Positions 45,501 to 56,937 of a stretch of 64,000 nucleotides of DNA are shown here, one piece after another. The stretch is from Chelydra serpentina. Lineage: Eukaryota > Chordata > Testudines > Chelydridae. The translations under genes and the position numbers were made by a program. Position 1 is the first letter of the stretch, and the number at the start of each line of letters is the position of its first letter. A model generated the notes under the pieces. It worked only from the letters and a program-made list of their open reading frames with translations. It did no database searches and was not told where the DNA came from. The stretch is taken from the NCBI GenBank assembly GCA_037349315.1, contig JBAIAC010000001.1:5312001-5376000 (forward strand), written 5' to 3'.

Positions 45501-46869
45501 GCGTCTTTTGCAGTGGTCCATCTATATGCTAACAAAGTTGCACAAAGCAAAGGGCAAGGTTTGCTGCTATGTTCTGGCTGATATGTACCACTCTGATAAT
45601 TTTAGGCAACTGTTAACCCAATGTAACAAGCCAGTTAAACCAGGTTTACAGTGACTTTGTTTGTTCAGACCGGCACAAACAGCAAGAGCACACAAGTAAA
45701 ACTCTCATTAATTCAAAGTCATGGCACCTAGCCAAGACTGCAAGCCTAACTCCTCTTTCTCTGTTGATGTCCTCCTTCATGCAAGGCCAACGCCCAGTGA
45801 CTTTTATGGAAGTTTTCCCATTGACATAAATGAGATCTGGATCAAGCTCTTAATTACCATTTTCCTCCCCATTAAAAAAGTTGTAGAGATGATCGAATAA
45901 TACAAAAATGTATTTACAAATAATTATCTAATTAAACATTTACCAAAATTCCCGTAGTGTTCACAATGAATCTTTTGACCAGTCTATGGATCTGTACTTT
46001 TTTCAGCCTAGCAATAGTTGTATAACAATAAATACAAATAAATCTGGTTTTACATTTGAAAGATCAAGGTTCTATTGCTACAGTGTTACAATTTCTGGAA
46101 GTATTTTTAGCTGAGGTTTTATATTTTGACATCTAATATTCTGGTACAAGACGTCTTGATGAAGTAATTAAATTAATTAATTACTTTGATGAATGAACTG
46201 GACCTTCATCTTTTATCAGTTATCAGTAGGTCATTTAACCTATGAGAAGGAGGCAGATTAATTTTTGAGTTCTTAAAGGTCCAAATTAGTGTAAAATCTC
46301 TATTGGCAACTAAACAAGAATTTATTAAGGAAAGGTGTTAATAAAAATCTGTACTAGAGGGAATGGAGCCAGAGAATCTACTATTAGCAAATATAAGTGC
46401 ACAGAATCTTTTGGTGCTAAATATTAGAAATATATTGCAATTTAATTGAAGAGACCCAGATTTGGAATTAACTGCTAATCTGAGGTGGCAGGGTATATGA
46501 GAGAGTTGATTTCCCAGGAATTAGGAACTCAGTCTTGCAGGGATTAGCTTCAGTAGCATTGACTCCTCTCCTATTTCACTCCATTTTTAATGAAACATTA
46601 AGAAGCAATGCTTGTGCAATACTCCTAGATGGAGGCATTTTCTTTTTTCCTAATTAAAAAGGAATGCGATGTCATGTTAGCCAAGTGCAAAGTAGAAAAG
46701 TGATTAAAACAAACAAACGAAGGTCAGTTAGCAAAATGAAAAATACCCCGCCGCCCTAAACATGTTACATATCTTGTCTCATTGTCAATGGTCATCTGTT
46801 TAGGGATTTGTTCAATATTTTATGCAGAATTTGCTTTGCTGAAAGGACACAGAGCCGAACAAAGAGGGA
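42570..46869. other. Gene-free stretch
   Basis: About 4.3 kb with no recognisable gene, RNA or transposon end. The 43570-43917 (+) and 43858-44082 (-) frames are the longest and have no domain features. Contains AATTAATTAATT near 46168-46180 and AT-rich runs. A weak hairpin repeat may lie at 45786-45850 (CAGTGACTTTTATGGAAG...). Confidence 0.4.
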
Positions 46870-47000
46870 GGAAGAATGATCTTATGGTTAAGGCTCTGAA
46901 CTATGACGCAGAGGGAGATTTTGGTTCAATCCCAAATTTGGTCACAGACTAACAGTGTGAGTTTGGAAAGTTACTTAACTTTCTGGGTGAGATTTTGATA
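46870..47000 (+). mobile_element. MIR SINE fragment
   Basis: CTTATGGTTAAGGCTCTGAA...TTTTGGTTCAATCCCAAAT (A- and B-box-derived), then GTGTGAGTTTGGAAAGTTAC TTAACTTTCTGGGTGA. Diverged 5' two-thirds of a MIR. Confidence 0.7.
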
Positions 47001-47360
47001 CTTTTACTCATGTTAAATAGTATCTTATTCTGCTGAAGCAAATAGGTGAAATTCTATGCTGTACCTCTAAGAGGTGCTGCACAGACCCTGCAGTCCAGGG
47101 GCAATGAGATGAGGTAGCTTTAAAGCGCCTTTGTGCTCTCCTGATTCTGGGCTACTCCAGGAGCCAGAGAGGCCTCCTGGCATAATTTAGACATTCCCCT
47201 GTCTGAATTATGGCAGCACTGCAGCCCTGCCCCTGCCATAACCTGCTCTGCACTCAGCTCATCCCCGAGAACGCACCCTATACCATGGCTTGCAAAGGAC
47301 TTCTTAGAAGGACAGTGTGACGCTGCCCTGCTCAGTTCCTGCACCAGGGGAATTCTTCCC

Positions 47361-47404
47361 TGTCCAGACCAGGGGACCTGTCCAGACCAGGTCCAGACCA
47401 GACC
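47361..47404. repeat. Short tandem repeat of CCTGTCCAGACCAGG
   Basis: CTGTCCAGACCAGG appears twice, followed by a shorter GTCCAGACCAGACC. A local replication-slippage array. Confidence 0.75.
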
Positions 47405-47504
47405 ATTTATGCTGCTTTGGTCCCTTTATCAGATATAAAGGGTGCTGGAGCAGGGGTGAGAATCTCACTCAAAGGAACTACTTATGAAGTAAGGTGCTAG
47501 TAAT

Positions 47505-47612
47505 TGTGAGTCAGAATCTGGCCTCGTGTGCCTCACTTCTCATTCTGTAAAATGGGAGTGGAAATACCTCCCTAATTCCCAGGGGTGCTGCAAGACGATA
47601 TTCATTAATGTT
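47505..47612 (+). mobile_element. MIR SINE 3' fragment
   Basis: TGTGCCTCACTTCTCATTCT then GTAAAATGGGAGTGGAAATA, the MIR CTCATCTGTAAAATGGGGATAATA block, followed by the degenerate GTGCTGCAAGACGATATTC. Confidence 0.7.
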
Positions 47613-48149
47613 TGGGAGACACTCAGATTTAAGCTTCAAAAAAATACCCAGAAATATTGAATGACTACACTTTAAAAGTTGTCCTTTAAAAAAAACTTCA
47701 GATAAAAATAATAATTGTAGAGGCACAAAAATAGATTTGATACATTTTTCATCTGTCAGGAGATCATAAATCACAGACTTCAGGTGCACGTCTTTAGAAA
47801 CAAATGGCGGTGGGATAAATATTGTCAGTTCCATCACGTTCTGAAATGGGAAAAAAAAGTCACTTAATGTGGGAAAGAAAGCCTGTCAGAAGCTTGTCTT
47901 TGCAGTAGGGAATTCTGCTGTCATAGGAGACATATTTATTAACAGCCCTTATACTCTTGTTCCCCAGTCAAATCACAGAGCAGAACTAGTACAATTCTAG
48001 AGGTGGTACATGTCAATGCCAGACACCTGGTAAGGGAAGGGTGGAGGGATATTGATACAACTAAAATATAGTGGGGTGATGACCAACTCTGCAGCACATG
48101 AGGGACTATTACAAACACTGTCCCCTCTCCCCTTTATTTCCATATATAT

Positions 48150-48235
48150 GGGGGCAGATCCTCAGCTGGTATCTATTGGCATTACTTCATTGCCTTCAGT
48201 GGAGCTGTTTTACACCAGCAGAGTATCAGGACATG
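48150..48235. repeat. Hairpin repeat (CCTCAGCTGGTAT type)
   Basis: GGGGGCAGATCCTCAGCTGG at the left, GCCTTCAGTGGAGCTG in the loop and TTACACCAGCAGAGTATCAG at the right. Non-coding foldback family. Confidence 0.55.
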
Positions 48236-48883
48236 AGATCAGTTTTCAAATGTGAACACCTAAATAGGTGCTCCAAATCCTGCATACAGGTGCTCAAATT
48301 GCCATTTGGCCCTACAATGACTACTGTACAACTACGCTTTGATTTGTGCTCAAAGCATAGAATATAGATATCCTAATATGTCACCAATGTTTGGCCACTG
48401 GACCTATCTTCTGACCCACATTCCGATCACCTATTGTGCTGTGAACAATGCATACAGAATAGTTTAGTTGATTGATTTAATAGCTTTTAATAGAATATTT
48501 ACAAATGGACTTTTTTTTCCAAATTGATTATTTATTTGAAATTATTTGCTGATTTTTTTATTTTATTTTTTTGCAAACTTCATTTATTTTATAGCTGTGC
48601 CTCTGAAATCCAGGACATTTTGGGCAGTTGTATTTGGTCACACGGTATCATTTCTGTTTCCTAACTGGATGGGCATGACATAAATTTTCAGCTGCAAAGA
48701 ATCACATAAGGTGAAGTTAGAATTCTGTAAGGTAGATGTTCACCCTGTGAATGGAAAACATGGCATAAAGGCTTTATTGTTGCAGCATTAATGATTAACT
48801 ACAGGGAAACCAAAGGTTAGTTCTTGTTGTAAGGAGTAACCACAGCAGATCTGCCAACCAGAGACTGCCTCTTAATCTGAGGG

Positions 48884-49279
48884 CATAGGCACTGATTTTT
48901 ATTTTTCCCTGGGGGTGCTCCACCCGCCACTCCACCTCAAGCCACTCCCCCACCTCCACCATTCCACCCAGGTCCTGCCCTTGCCCTGCCTCTTCCTGGC
49001 CCCACTCCACCCCCTCCCCCGAGGCCCTGTCCTCACTCCGCCTCTTCCCCCAAGTCCCTGTCCTTGTTCTGCTTCTTCCCACCTCCACTCTAACCCTTCC
49101 CTGTGGCCCCCGCCTGTCCACCTGTCCTTGCTCTTCTCCCTCCCCCAAGCACCTCCCCCAGCCACCACACAGCTGATAGGTGGTGCCGCCAAACAGCTGT
49201 GGCTGGTGGCTGCTAAGAACCCTCTATTTTTTTCTGTGGGTGCTTGAGCCCTTGAGCACCCATGGAATCAGTGTCTATG
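48884..49279. mobile_element. hAT MITE (396 bp), same family as 20108-20373
   Basis: Ends CATAGGCACTGAT and ATCAGTGTCTATG form a TIR (12 of 13 positions). Octamers TCTGAGGG (48876-48883) and TCTGAAGG (49280-49287) flank it with one difference. The interior has C-rich DNA, then CAGCTGATAGGTGGTGCCGC and CACCCATGG. The frames on both strands (48795-49148 and 48915-49247) are composition artefacts. Confidence 0.85.
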
Positions 49280-49374
49280 TCTGAAGGATTTTTGAGACAG
49301 TGGGAATTCATTCATATAGTGTCAGGAAATATTTTTCAGTATTTGCTCAGCTCTAACAGCTGTTTAATCACATG

Positions 49375-49740
49375 CTTAGCTGCCTGGTTCATGCTCAGGG
49401 GCTAAATGAGCAGCATATGTGGGGCTGGGAAGGAATTTTTCCCAGGTCAGACTGACAGGGACCCTGTTGAGTTTTCACCTTCCTCTGAAGTCCTACTGGG
49501 ATTATCTGGGTATATCTCACTTAATCATGTCCCAACCATTGCAGGGCCCTGAGCACTGGCGCACCTCAGTTCTTTCTCTTCCCTGCCTCTAGCACATAGT
49601 AGTCTAGTCTCCTGTGGGCTGTAATACTTTGGTCTAATGTCAGGTGTATGGTTTAGTGTGCAGGTGCTGGTGGCCTGTGACATGCAGGTCAGGCTGGATG
49701 GTCTGGTGGTCCCTTCCAGCTTTAGACCCTACAACTAATA
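49375..49740 (+). mobile_element. CR1 3' UTR fragment
   Basis: GGTGGCCTGTGACATGCAGG, then TCAGGCTGGATGGTCTGGTG and GTCCCTTCCAGCTTTAGACC, corresponds to the CR1 3' end in sense orientation (compare the reverse complement at 9070-9110). The upstream GGGAAGGAATTTTTCCCAGG is also part of the CR1 3' UTR (compare 9310-9335 antisense). The octamer tail is eroded (CCTACAACTAAT). No coding part is left. Confidence 0.7.
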
Positions 49741-50151
49741 TTAGGAACATTGTTTTTGCTTAATTTCTAACAGCAGAGGTTTACGGCAGGTGCTGACCTG
49801 GAGTTTTCTAGGAATCCCATTTCTTAAGAAGCAACTGTAAAAAAATACACTAGGTAACATTTCCAAAAGTACATATGTGCCTTTGTAGCCTAATCCCTTT
49901 TGACTTGCAATAAGATTTAGCCTCTTAATGGGGAAATGGCTCCTAAATCACATAGGTGTTCTGGAAAATTTTGTCCAGCATCTAAATTTCTATTATAACA
50001 TTTCAATTAAAGGCAAGAAAATTAGGGACTAGTTCAACCCATGTCTGTGTAGTTGCACCAGAGGTACATTCCGGCTACTATGTTGAGCAGAAAAAACCCC
50101 AAGTGGTAACAAAGACTGGTAGAGTCTGAAGGCTTCTCAACAACCCTAAGT

Positions 50152-50774
50152 CAGTGTTTCTCAAACTGGGGGCCTCTGTACACTGCCCCCACCCCAAGTG
50201 CCGACTCCGCAACTCCCACTGGCTGGGAACTGCGGTCAATGGGAACTGCTGGGGTGATGCCTGTGGGCAAGGGCAGCACGTGGAGACACCCCCCCCCCCG
50301 GCCCTGTTTCCTGGGAGCTGCTGCCGGAGAGATGTGCCCATCGCTTTTGGGAGCCACCCGAGGTAAGCACCGCCTGGCTGGAGCCTGCACCCTTCACCCC
50401 TCCCTCACTCCAACCCCCTCCCCCAGCCCAAAGCCTGCACCCAAGCTCCCTCCCAGAGCCTGCACCCTCTCCTAAACCCCCTCCCGCCCTCCCACACCTA
50501 AGCTCCCTCTCGGAACCTGCACCCCATCCCTCCTCCTGTACTCCAACCCCCTACCCCAGCCTGGTGAAAATGAGTGAGGGTGGGGGAGAGTGAGCGATGG
50601 AGGGAGGGGGAATGGAGTGAGCAGGGGGTGGGAAGAGGTGGGATGGGGGTGGGGCCTTGGGGAAGGGGTGCAGTTGAGGCGGGGCCTGGTGCTGAGTTGT
50701 GGGGTCTGGGAGGTCCCTGAAATTTTTAAAATCAAAATGGGGGTCCTTGGGTTACTGAACTTTGAGAACCGCTG
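50152..50774. mobile_element. GC-rich hAT MITE (623 bp) with perfect 8-bp TSD
   Basis: Begins CAGTGTTTCTCAAACTGGG and ends AACTTTGAGAACCGCTG, the common CAGTGGTTCTCAAA type hAT terminus. CCCTAAGT flanks both sides (50144-50151, 50775-50782). The interior is GC-rich with repeated AGCCTGCACCC and CCAACCCCCT motifs (about 50370-50545), then G-rich AGGGGGTG motifs. The open frames over it are not genes. Confidence 0.88.
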
Positions 50775-50782
50775 CCCTAAGT

Positions 50783-52267
50783 GGATTGGAATGAGGAAAG
50801 AATAACTAGAAGCCTTAGTCTTGTATCTTTATTGTGAAGCCTCATTATGATCTGTAGAACAAGACACCATTCTAGCACATAGAAAAATAAAATAACAGTG
50901 CTTCCTTGCAATTTACTAGTTAGTTTATAAAAGAGCTACATCAGGGATGTGTCTGACTCCAAGGGTTCTACATTGATTTGCACATGCTCTGAGAAAAATA
51001 AGCCTCAGGAAAACCTTTCTTGTCTAACGTACATACAGTGGCTTGCATACAGATCTTTGTGCAGACTTATTTTTAATAGATAAGAACACACAAATACTTT
51101 TTGGAATCAAAGGTAAGTCAAAAGAAAATTGCAGTCCCACAGCAATCCACACAAGTTGTTAGATGCTACTCAGGAATTATATCCTACAGGGTTTGGCAGA
51201 CGTGGGCATGAGCTAATAACAAGGCAACAGCCAAAAAGAGATTTTGTTTCTACATTTCTAACTGTAATTTTATTTTTTTGCTAAACTATGAGATTTATTT
51301 TGTTGCATAGTGTCAACACTATGGAACATGATCTGCTGTGCAGTGGGACATCAGAAGGATAAAAGCAAGATAAACAGCTTCCCTCTATTTCAATAGCAAC
51401 GATTTGTATTCTCATAAATGAACAGGCCTGCATATAATTCTGTCAGTTTTGAAACTAGAAACTGAAGAAGAGAATCAGGAAATAGAAAAGCAAAAGTGGA
51501 AAGGTTTGAGGATAATGATTAGGGACCTGACCCCTCAGTTAATGAGAGTTTTCCCTGAGTAAGAATTGTAGTATCAGGTCCTCGTTAGTCTCAGTTTAGT
51601 TCAGACATCCTCATTACACAAATAAAACAAACAAAATCACCACTGCGGCCAAAGATGCAATGAGCATGAAGCCTTTTTGCTCCTTACAAGTTGTCCCTCC
51701 ATATCAGGTTGTAGGTGTATTGGTGGTGAAGTATTCCAAAGCTTACATTGTCACTATTGATGCTCTGTCTGTTTGTGCATAAACAGAAAACACCAATCTC
51801 CACTAATGATGTTCACACTATGTTATCATTCCAGTGCTAAATAAAACAGAAAAACAAGATATGGGGAGGGGGCGGAACAGGGCAGAAGGACCAAACCCAA
51901 ACTACCTATTCTGATTTTATGAATACACTTGCAATAAGATCAGAACATTGAAGAAACCACAAGAAAAATTAGAATACTAACAGATCTATTGGGTGCTGTT
52001 AGCCAAAGTGTAACATTGCATACTGCTCAATAACCCAGATGCTATCAAACTGCAGGTTAAAAGGAAAATGACATATTCTATTTGAAGTCTCAAGACACAG
52101 TGCATTACAATCATCGTTTTGCTGGTTAAACAAGCGAGCTCCTTTTAAGAATCCATACACCACCACACCAGGCTCTATACTAGAGAAATGTGTGGAAGAA
52201 ACAATAATGCTGTTTAAATCCTTAGCGAATAGGATCCTGTATCTGCAAGATAGTTGTGTTTGCTGGT
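50783..52267. other. Gene-free stretch
   Basis: AT-rich, no gene or transposon termini recognised. Confidence 0.4.
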
Positions 52268-52337
52268 TTCATAGAATCATAGGACTGAAAGGGACCTAGA
52301 GAGGTCATTAGTACAGTCCCCTGAACTCAAGGCAGGA

Positions 52338-54238
52338 CTACGTATTAGCTAGACCGTCCCTGACAGGCATTTGTCTAACCTGCTCTTTAAAATCTCCAGT
52401 AATGGAGATTATAAACCTCCCTAGGCAATTTATTTCAGTGCATAACCACCCTGACAGGAAATTTTTCCTAATGTCCAACCTAAACCACCCCTGCTGCAAT
52501 TTAAGCCCATTACTTCTTGTCCTATCCATAGAGGTTAAAGAGAACAATTTTTCCTCTCTCCTTCTTTTAACAAACTTTTATGTACTTGAAAACTGTCCCC
52601 CATCAGTCTTCTCATCTCCAGACTAAACAAACCCAGTTTTTTCAATCTCCCCTCATAGATGATGTTTTCTAGACCTTTAATAATTTTTGGTTCTCTTCTC
52701 TGGACTTTCTCCAATTTGGCCACATCTTTCCTGAAATGATGCACCCAGAACTGGACACAATACTCCAGTTGAGGCCTAATCGGTATGGAGTAGAGCAGAA
52801 GAATTACTTCACATGTCTTGCTTACAACACTCTTGCTAATACATCCCAGAATGATGTTTGCTTTTTTGGCAACAGCGTTACTTTGTTGACTCATATTTAG
52901 CTTGTGATCCATTTTAACACTCAGATCCCTTTCTGCAGTACTGCTTTCTAGGCAGTCATTTCCCATTTTTTATGTGTGCAACTGAGTGTTTTCTAACGAG
53001 TTATGCACCAAACTTATATCCATCTAGGTTGTATTTCCCTAATTTGTTAATCAGAAGGTCATGCGAGACAGTAAAAAAACCTTACTAAAGTCAAGATATA
53101 CCACATCTACTACTTGACCCCATCCACAAAGCATGTTACTCTGTTAAAGAAAGCTAGTAGGTTGTTTTGACATGATTTGTTCTTGACAAATCCATTCTCA
53201 CTGTTACTCATGACCTTATTATCTTCTAGGTGTTTGCAAATTGATTGCTTAACTATTTTCTCCATTATCTTTCCAGGTACTGAAATTAAGCTGACTTGTG
53301 TGTAATTTTCCAGGTTGTCCTTATTCACCGTTTTATAGATAGGTACTATACTTGCTCTTTTCCAATCCTTTGGAATCTCTCTCCCATCTTCCATGACTTT
53401 TCAAAGATAGTCGCTAATGGCTCAGATATCTCTTCAGACAGTTTCTTGAGTATTCTAGGATGTATTTCATCAGGCCTCAGTGACTTTAAACATCTAACTT
53501 CTCTAAGTATCAGAGGGTAGCTGTGATAGTCTGTATCCACAAAAACAATGAGGATTCTGGTGGAACCTTAAAAGATGCATCTGAAGAAGTGGGTTTTTTG
53601 CCCATGAAAGCTTATGCCCAAATAAATCTGTTAGTCTTTAAGGTGCCATCGGACTTCTCATTGTAACTTCTCTAAGTAATTTTTAGGTTATTCGTTCCCT
53701 ATTTTAGCCTCTGATACTATTTCATTTTCACTGTCATCCTGTAAGTTAGATGCCCAGTTGCTACGAAACATTTTAGTGAAAACTGAAACAAAAAAGTAAT
53801 TTAGCACTTCTCCCATTTCCACATTTTCTGTTATTGTTCTCCACCACCACCCCATTGAGTAAGGATCCTACCCTGTCCTTGGTCTTCCTCTTCTTTCTAA
53901 TGTATTTGTAGAATGTTTTCGTGTTACTCTTTTTGTCTCTAGCTAGTTTAATCTCTTTTTGTGCCTTGGCCTTTCTAATTTTGTCCCTACATACTGGTGT
54001 TATTTTATATTCATCCTTTGTAATTTGATATAGTTTCCACTTTTTGTAGGATTATTTTTTTGCGTTTCAGATCTCCAAAGATCTCCTTGTCAAGCCATGG
54101 TAGTCTCTTGCCATACTTCCTATCTTTCACATGCAGTTGCTTAGTTTGTTCTTCTGCCCTTAATAATGGGCACATACATACTGTTGTCTGTAGCACAAAG
54201 AGCCCTGCTTGGCTGCAAACTGTCAACTTTTTCCTCAT
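52338..54238 (-). pseudogene. CR1 ORF2 remnants (linker and RT)
   Basis: Pieces in order on -: LLRAEEQTKQLHVKDRKYGK with LPWLDKEIFGDLKRKK (54238-54011), the linker after the endonuclease; LRPDEIHPRILKKLSEEISE (53540-53346); WKRASIVPIYKTVNKDNLEN with GFVKNKSCQNNLLAFFN (53394-53110), the palm entry; the FADD region is not recognisable; then AKKANIILGCISKSVVSKTC with RPQLEYCVQFWVHHFRKDV, AKLEKVQRREPKIIKGLEN and LGLFSLEMRRLMGDS (52966-52535); then a thumb end with [20 protein letters not shown] (52547-52338). Frames change between all pieces. Confidence 0.82.
53510..53663 (+). mobile_element. Short Penelope-like insertion, family C, with inverted head
   Basis: A perfect 15-bp TSD, TAACTTCTCTAAGTA, is at 53495-53509 and 53664-53678; CR1 sequence continues on either side. 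The first 65 bp (TCAGAGGGTAGCTGTGATAG...TGGTGGAACCTTAAAAG) are the inverted tail. From about 53576 the sense 3' UTR runs GAAGAAGTGGGTTTTTTGCC, CATGAAAGCTTATGCCCAAA, GTTAGTCTTTAAGGTGCCAT and stops at TTCTCATTG. Subfamily-specific bases (CTCATTG...TTTTTGTGGATACAG) separate it from families A and B. Confidence 0.85.
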
Positions 54239-54346
54239 GCTCCCTTGCTGAATCAGTCAACACTGGTTGGCATTCCTGCTGTGATTGCAATGGGGGAAAG
54301 AGAATTAAGGTATTAAAGTGAGGGTGTACGTATGTTTTGGTGTGCA

Positions 54347-54366
54347 CATATATATATATATATATA
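54347..54366. repeat. (TA)n microsatellite
   Basis: About ten AT/TA units. Confidence 0.9.
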
Positions 54367-54384
54367 AATGGAGAAGATATGCCA

Positions 54385-54553
54385 ATCTCCTAGAACTGGA
54401 ACAACCTTGAAAGGTCATCGAATCCAGTCCCCTGCCTTCACTAGCAGGACCAAGTACTGTCCCCTGACAGATTTTTTCCCCAGATCCCTAAATGGCCCCC
54501 TCAAGGACTGAACTCACAACCCTGGATTTAGCAGGCCAATGCTCAAACCAACA
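54385..54553 (-). mobile_element. Cry-like tRNA-derived SINE, 5' end missing
   Basis: Reading on -: the tRNA-derived B-box region (GGTTGTGAGTTCAGTCCTTG), then GGGGCCATTTAGGGATCTGG, then the CR1-like 3' part (CTGGATTCGATGACCTTTCAA). The A-box half of the tRNA head is replaced by a CA repeat (54551-54564). It is more diverged than the copy at 55405. Confidence 0.75.
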
Positions 54554-54564
54554 CACACACACAC
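54551..54564. repeat. (AC)n microsatellite at SINE edge
   Basis: Seven AC units starting where the SINE head should continue. Confidence 0.85.
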
Positions 54565-54946
54565 CAGTTTCTGCAACTTCTATGTTTACTTCTGCCATTC
54601 TTTGCATCTATGGGAGTGCCATACGGGTTTTCAAACAAGCAAAACTCTCAATTCATTTTTATGCAAAGAATGCAGTACAAAAGATGAATAACGATTCTGT
54701 TTTTCATGCTGCATTCTGAGCTGTATAAGTTGGAAAATACTGTTATTTTTAAAACAATTTTTGTTCTGATTTTAGTCTGAGGTGGTCGGGGTTTTGGCAT
54801 TTAAATTCTATCTCCATCTCTTTGGTTTGTTTACTGATGCTTGAAGTGATAATTGATAAAACCTCACCTCCTTTAAAAGGCGTTGATGGCCAGGAGCTTG
54901 CCAGGGACATTGTGTGAAGAGAAACTTCATCCAGAGAAAAAAAATA

Positions 54947-54966
54947 CAAACAAACAAACAAACAAA
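54947..54966. repeat. (CAAA)5 microsatellite
   Basis: Five CAAA units. Confidence 0.9.
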
Positions 54967-55404
54967 TACACGAAAGACAATTTAATTCCATATTTTAAGG
55001 ATGGGTTCTGAGGGATTAGGCTAAAAAAATGTGAACTTTTAGTCTTGTTATTTCTGTACTATAAAATGTAGCATAACACTCAAATGTATATTAATGTCCA
55101 GAAATGCTTACATTTCTGCATTGCGTCACATTTCATAATTACTTTGCCAAAAGATCCTTTGAAATAACATGTAATATTATTTTTAATTTTGTAACAAACA
55201 GAACAACTCATTCAGAAGAAAGTTTTTTTAATAATTCAGGCCAGATTATGAACCCTTTACTGCCATTGGGGAAAAGTTACTTGCACAAGTGGCCCCATTG
55301 ACGTTGGTGGTAATAAGGGGTCCCACAATGCATAAACATACAGGACCAAATTCTGATCCCCCGCTCACTTTGGCTGGTACCTTATTTCTTGAACAACTGC
55401 ATTG
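54967..55404. other. Unassigned, with a loose hairpin repeat
   Basis: The section 55237-55370 (GGCCAGATTATGAACCCTTT...GGACCAAATTCTGATCCC) may be another palindromic amniote repeat. No gene. Confidence 0.35.
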
Positions 55405-55586
55405 GAATCATAGCATATCAGGGTTGGAAGGGACCTTAGGAGGTCATGTAGTCCAACCCTCTGCTCAAAGCAGGACCAATCCCCAATTTTTGCCCCAGAT
55501 CCCTAAATGGCCCCCTCTGCGGATTTAACTCACAACCCTGGGTTTAGGAGGCCAATGCTCAAACCACTGAGCTATCCCTCCCCCCA
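55405..55586 (-). mobile_element. Cry-like tRNA-derived SINE, complete
   Basis: On the - strand: GGGGGGAGGGATAGCTCAGT, then GGTTTGAGCATTGGCC (A box, tRNA TAGCTCAGTGG type) and GGGTTGTGAGTTAAATCCGC (B box). A body with GGGGCCATTTAGGGATCTGG follows, then a CR1-like 3' end with GACTACATGACCTCCTAAGG and TCCCTTCCAACCCTGATATG. RNA polymerase III drives such SINEs, and the CR1 machinery is thought to mobilise them through the shared 3' end. The layout is that described for turtle Cry SINEs. Confidence 0.85.
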
Positions 55587-55606
55587 TCGGGGTTTTTAAG
55601 AAGTAA

Positions 55607-55672
55607 AATCCTTGTTCAGCAGAGCACTTAAACATGTGCTGAAATACTTTCTGAATTGAGGCCTAACGTGCC
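55607..55672. repeat. Palindromic short repeat (related to 8885-9050)
   Basis: CTTGTTCAGCAGAGCACTTA AACATGTGCTGAAATACTTT CTGAATTG: a loose hairpin with the AGCACTTAAACATGTGCT core. Confidence 0.45.
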
Positions 55673-56616
55673 ACTCATTTAAACAAGGGTAAAAGAATTG
55701 GGCACAGTATCAACCAGTGGAAAATTCAGCATTCAACTTCTCATACGCTACTATATAAACCCTTTATATTGTTTACATGTCATTTTCATGATTATGGACT
55801 GTGGAGTACGTAAAGGCTAGATGGTAAATAAAAGAAAATTGTATGCCAATAAACCTTATACTTTGCACGTATTTATATATTTTGTATTTAAACACAGATT
55901 TTGACTGCCTCTGAACCACTATTGGATAGCAGGCCTTGCCCACTTTGGATCTGACCTGGAACCACATCCATCTGGGACAAGTTTGAATTCAGTTATTTGA
56001 ATCCTTAACCCTCAGACCCTACCAAAGGATCAAGAGGTTTGGATTACAAATTGCAGCTTTAACCCATCTTTCCTAATAACCATAATCTGCATCTCATGCT
56101 GGGAGTCTCATCTCAATACCCTACAACAAAAGATTATCAAGATTCTGTAAATGGCAAGCCTAAAGACTGAATCTGGCAGTAGCTGGGCCACAGCAACAAT
56201 GACAGGAACAGTGTGACATCCCCAGATTACAGTAATCTGTAAAGCTCCTGGGGTTCTGCTAGAGTTTTGCAGCAGCAGCAACAGTTCTGTTATAACACAT
56301 TGTTGACCAACTCAAGTGCTCCCAATTATGTCCTATTAAGAGCCAGCAAAAGTAAGTAAATAAATTTAATGTTAATCCCCTAACCCCTGATAGTCCTGAG
56401 TGGCACGTCAATCGGCTGTGACATCAAATGACAGCTGCAAGTACTAGCATTCCATGTCTCACTTTACGGTTGATGATCATCTTTCCCACTTTTGCTTTGG
56501 CAGTGGGATAGACAGAGATGAAAAATAAACAATGGGCAGAAACCTGTGCCATTGTGGGGTGTTTACATTTTAGTATGGTAAAGTGTATTTGTCAAGTTAC
56601 ATTTCAGACCTGTCTA
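55673..56616. other. Gene-free stretch
   Basis: Nothing recognised; short frames only. Confidence 0.4.
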
Positions 56617-56937
56617 GTTCATACTAGGGCTGTCAAACGATTAAAAAAAATAATTGTGATTAATCACACTGTTAAACAATAATAGAATACCATTTTAGGG
56701 CTGTCAAGCGATTAAAATAATTATTTGCAATTAATCGTGCTTTAAAAAAATGAATAATGATTAATCGCACTGTTAACAATAGAATACCATTTATTTTAAA
56801 TATTTTTGGATGTTTACTACATTTTCAAATATATTAATTTCAACTACACCATAGAATATAAAGTGTACAGTGCTCACTTTATATTTATTTTGATTACAAA
56901 TACTCGCACTGTAAAAAACAAAAAATATATTTTTAAT

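Larger units (their letters stand above)
52268..54260 (-). mobile_element. Old CR1 LINE (antisense), interrupted by a PLE insertion
   Basis: The 3' UTR end ATAGAATCATAGGACTGAAA starts at 52270; the sequence runs up into the ORF2 linker near 54240. There are many frame breaks. Compared with 31741-32735 it is clearly more diverged. A PLE with a 15-bp TSD lies inside at 53510-53663. The 5' boundary near 54260 is uncertain. Confidence 0.85.

Noticed and set aside
48795..49247. Gly/Glu/Arg-rich frame on - and Pro/Leu-rich frame on +
   Set aside because: Composition artefact of the C-rich MITE interior.
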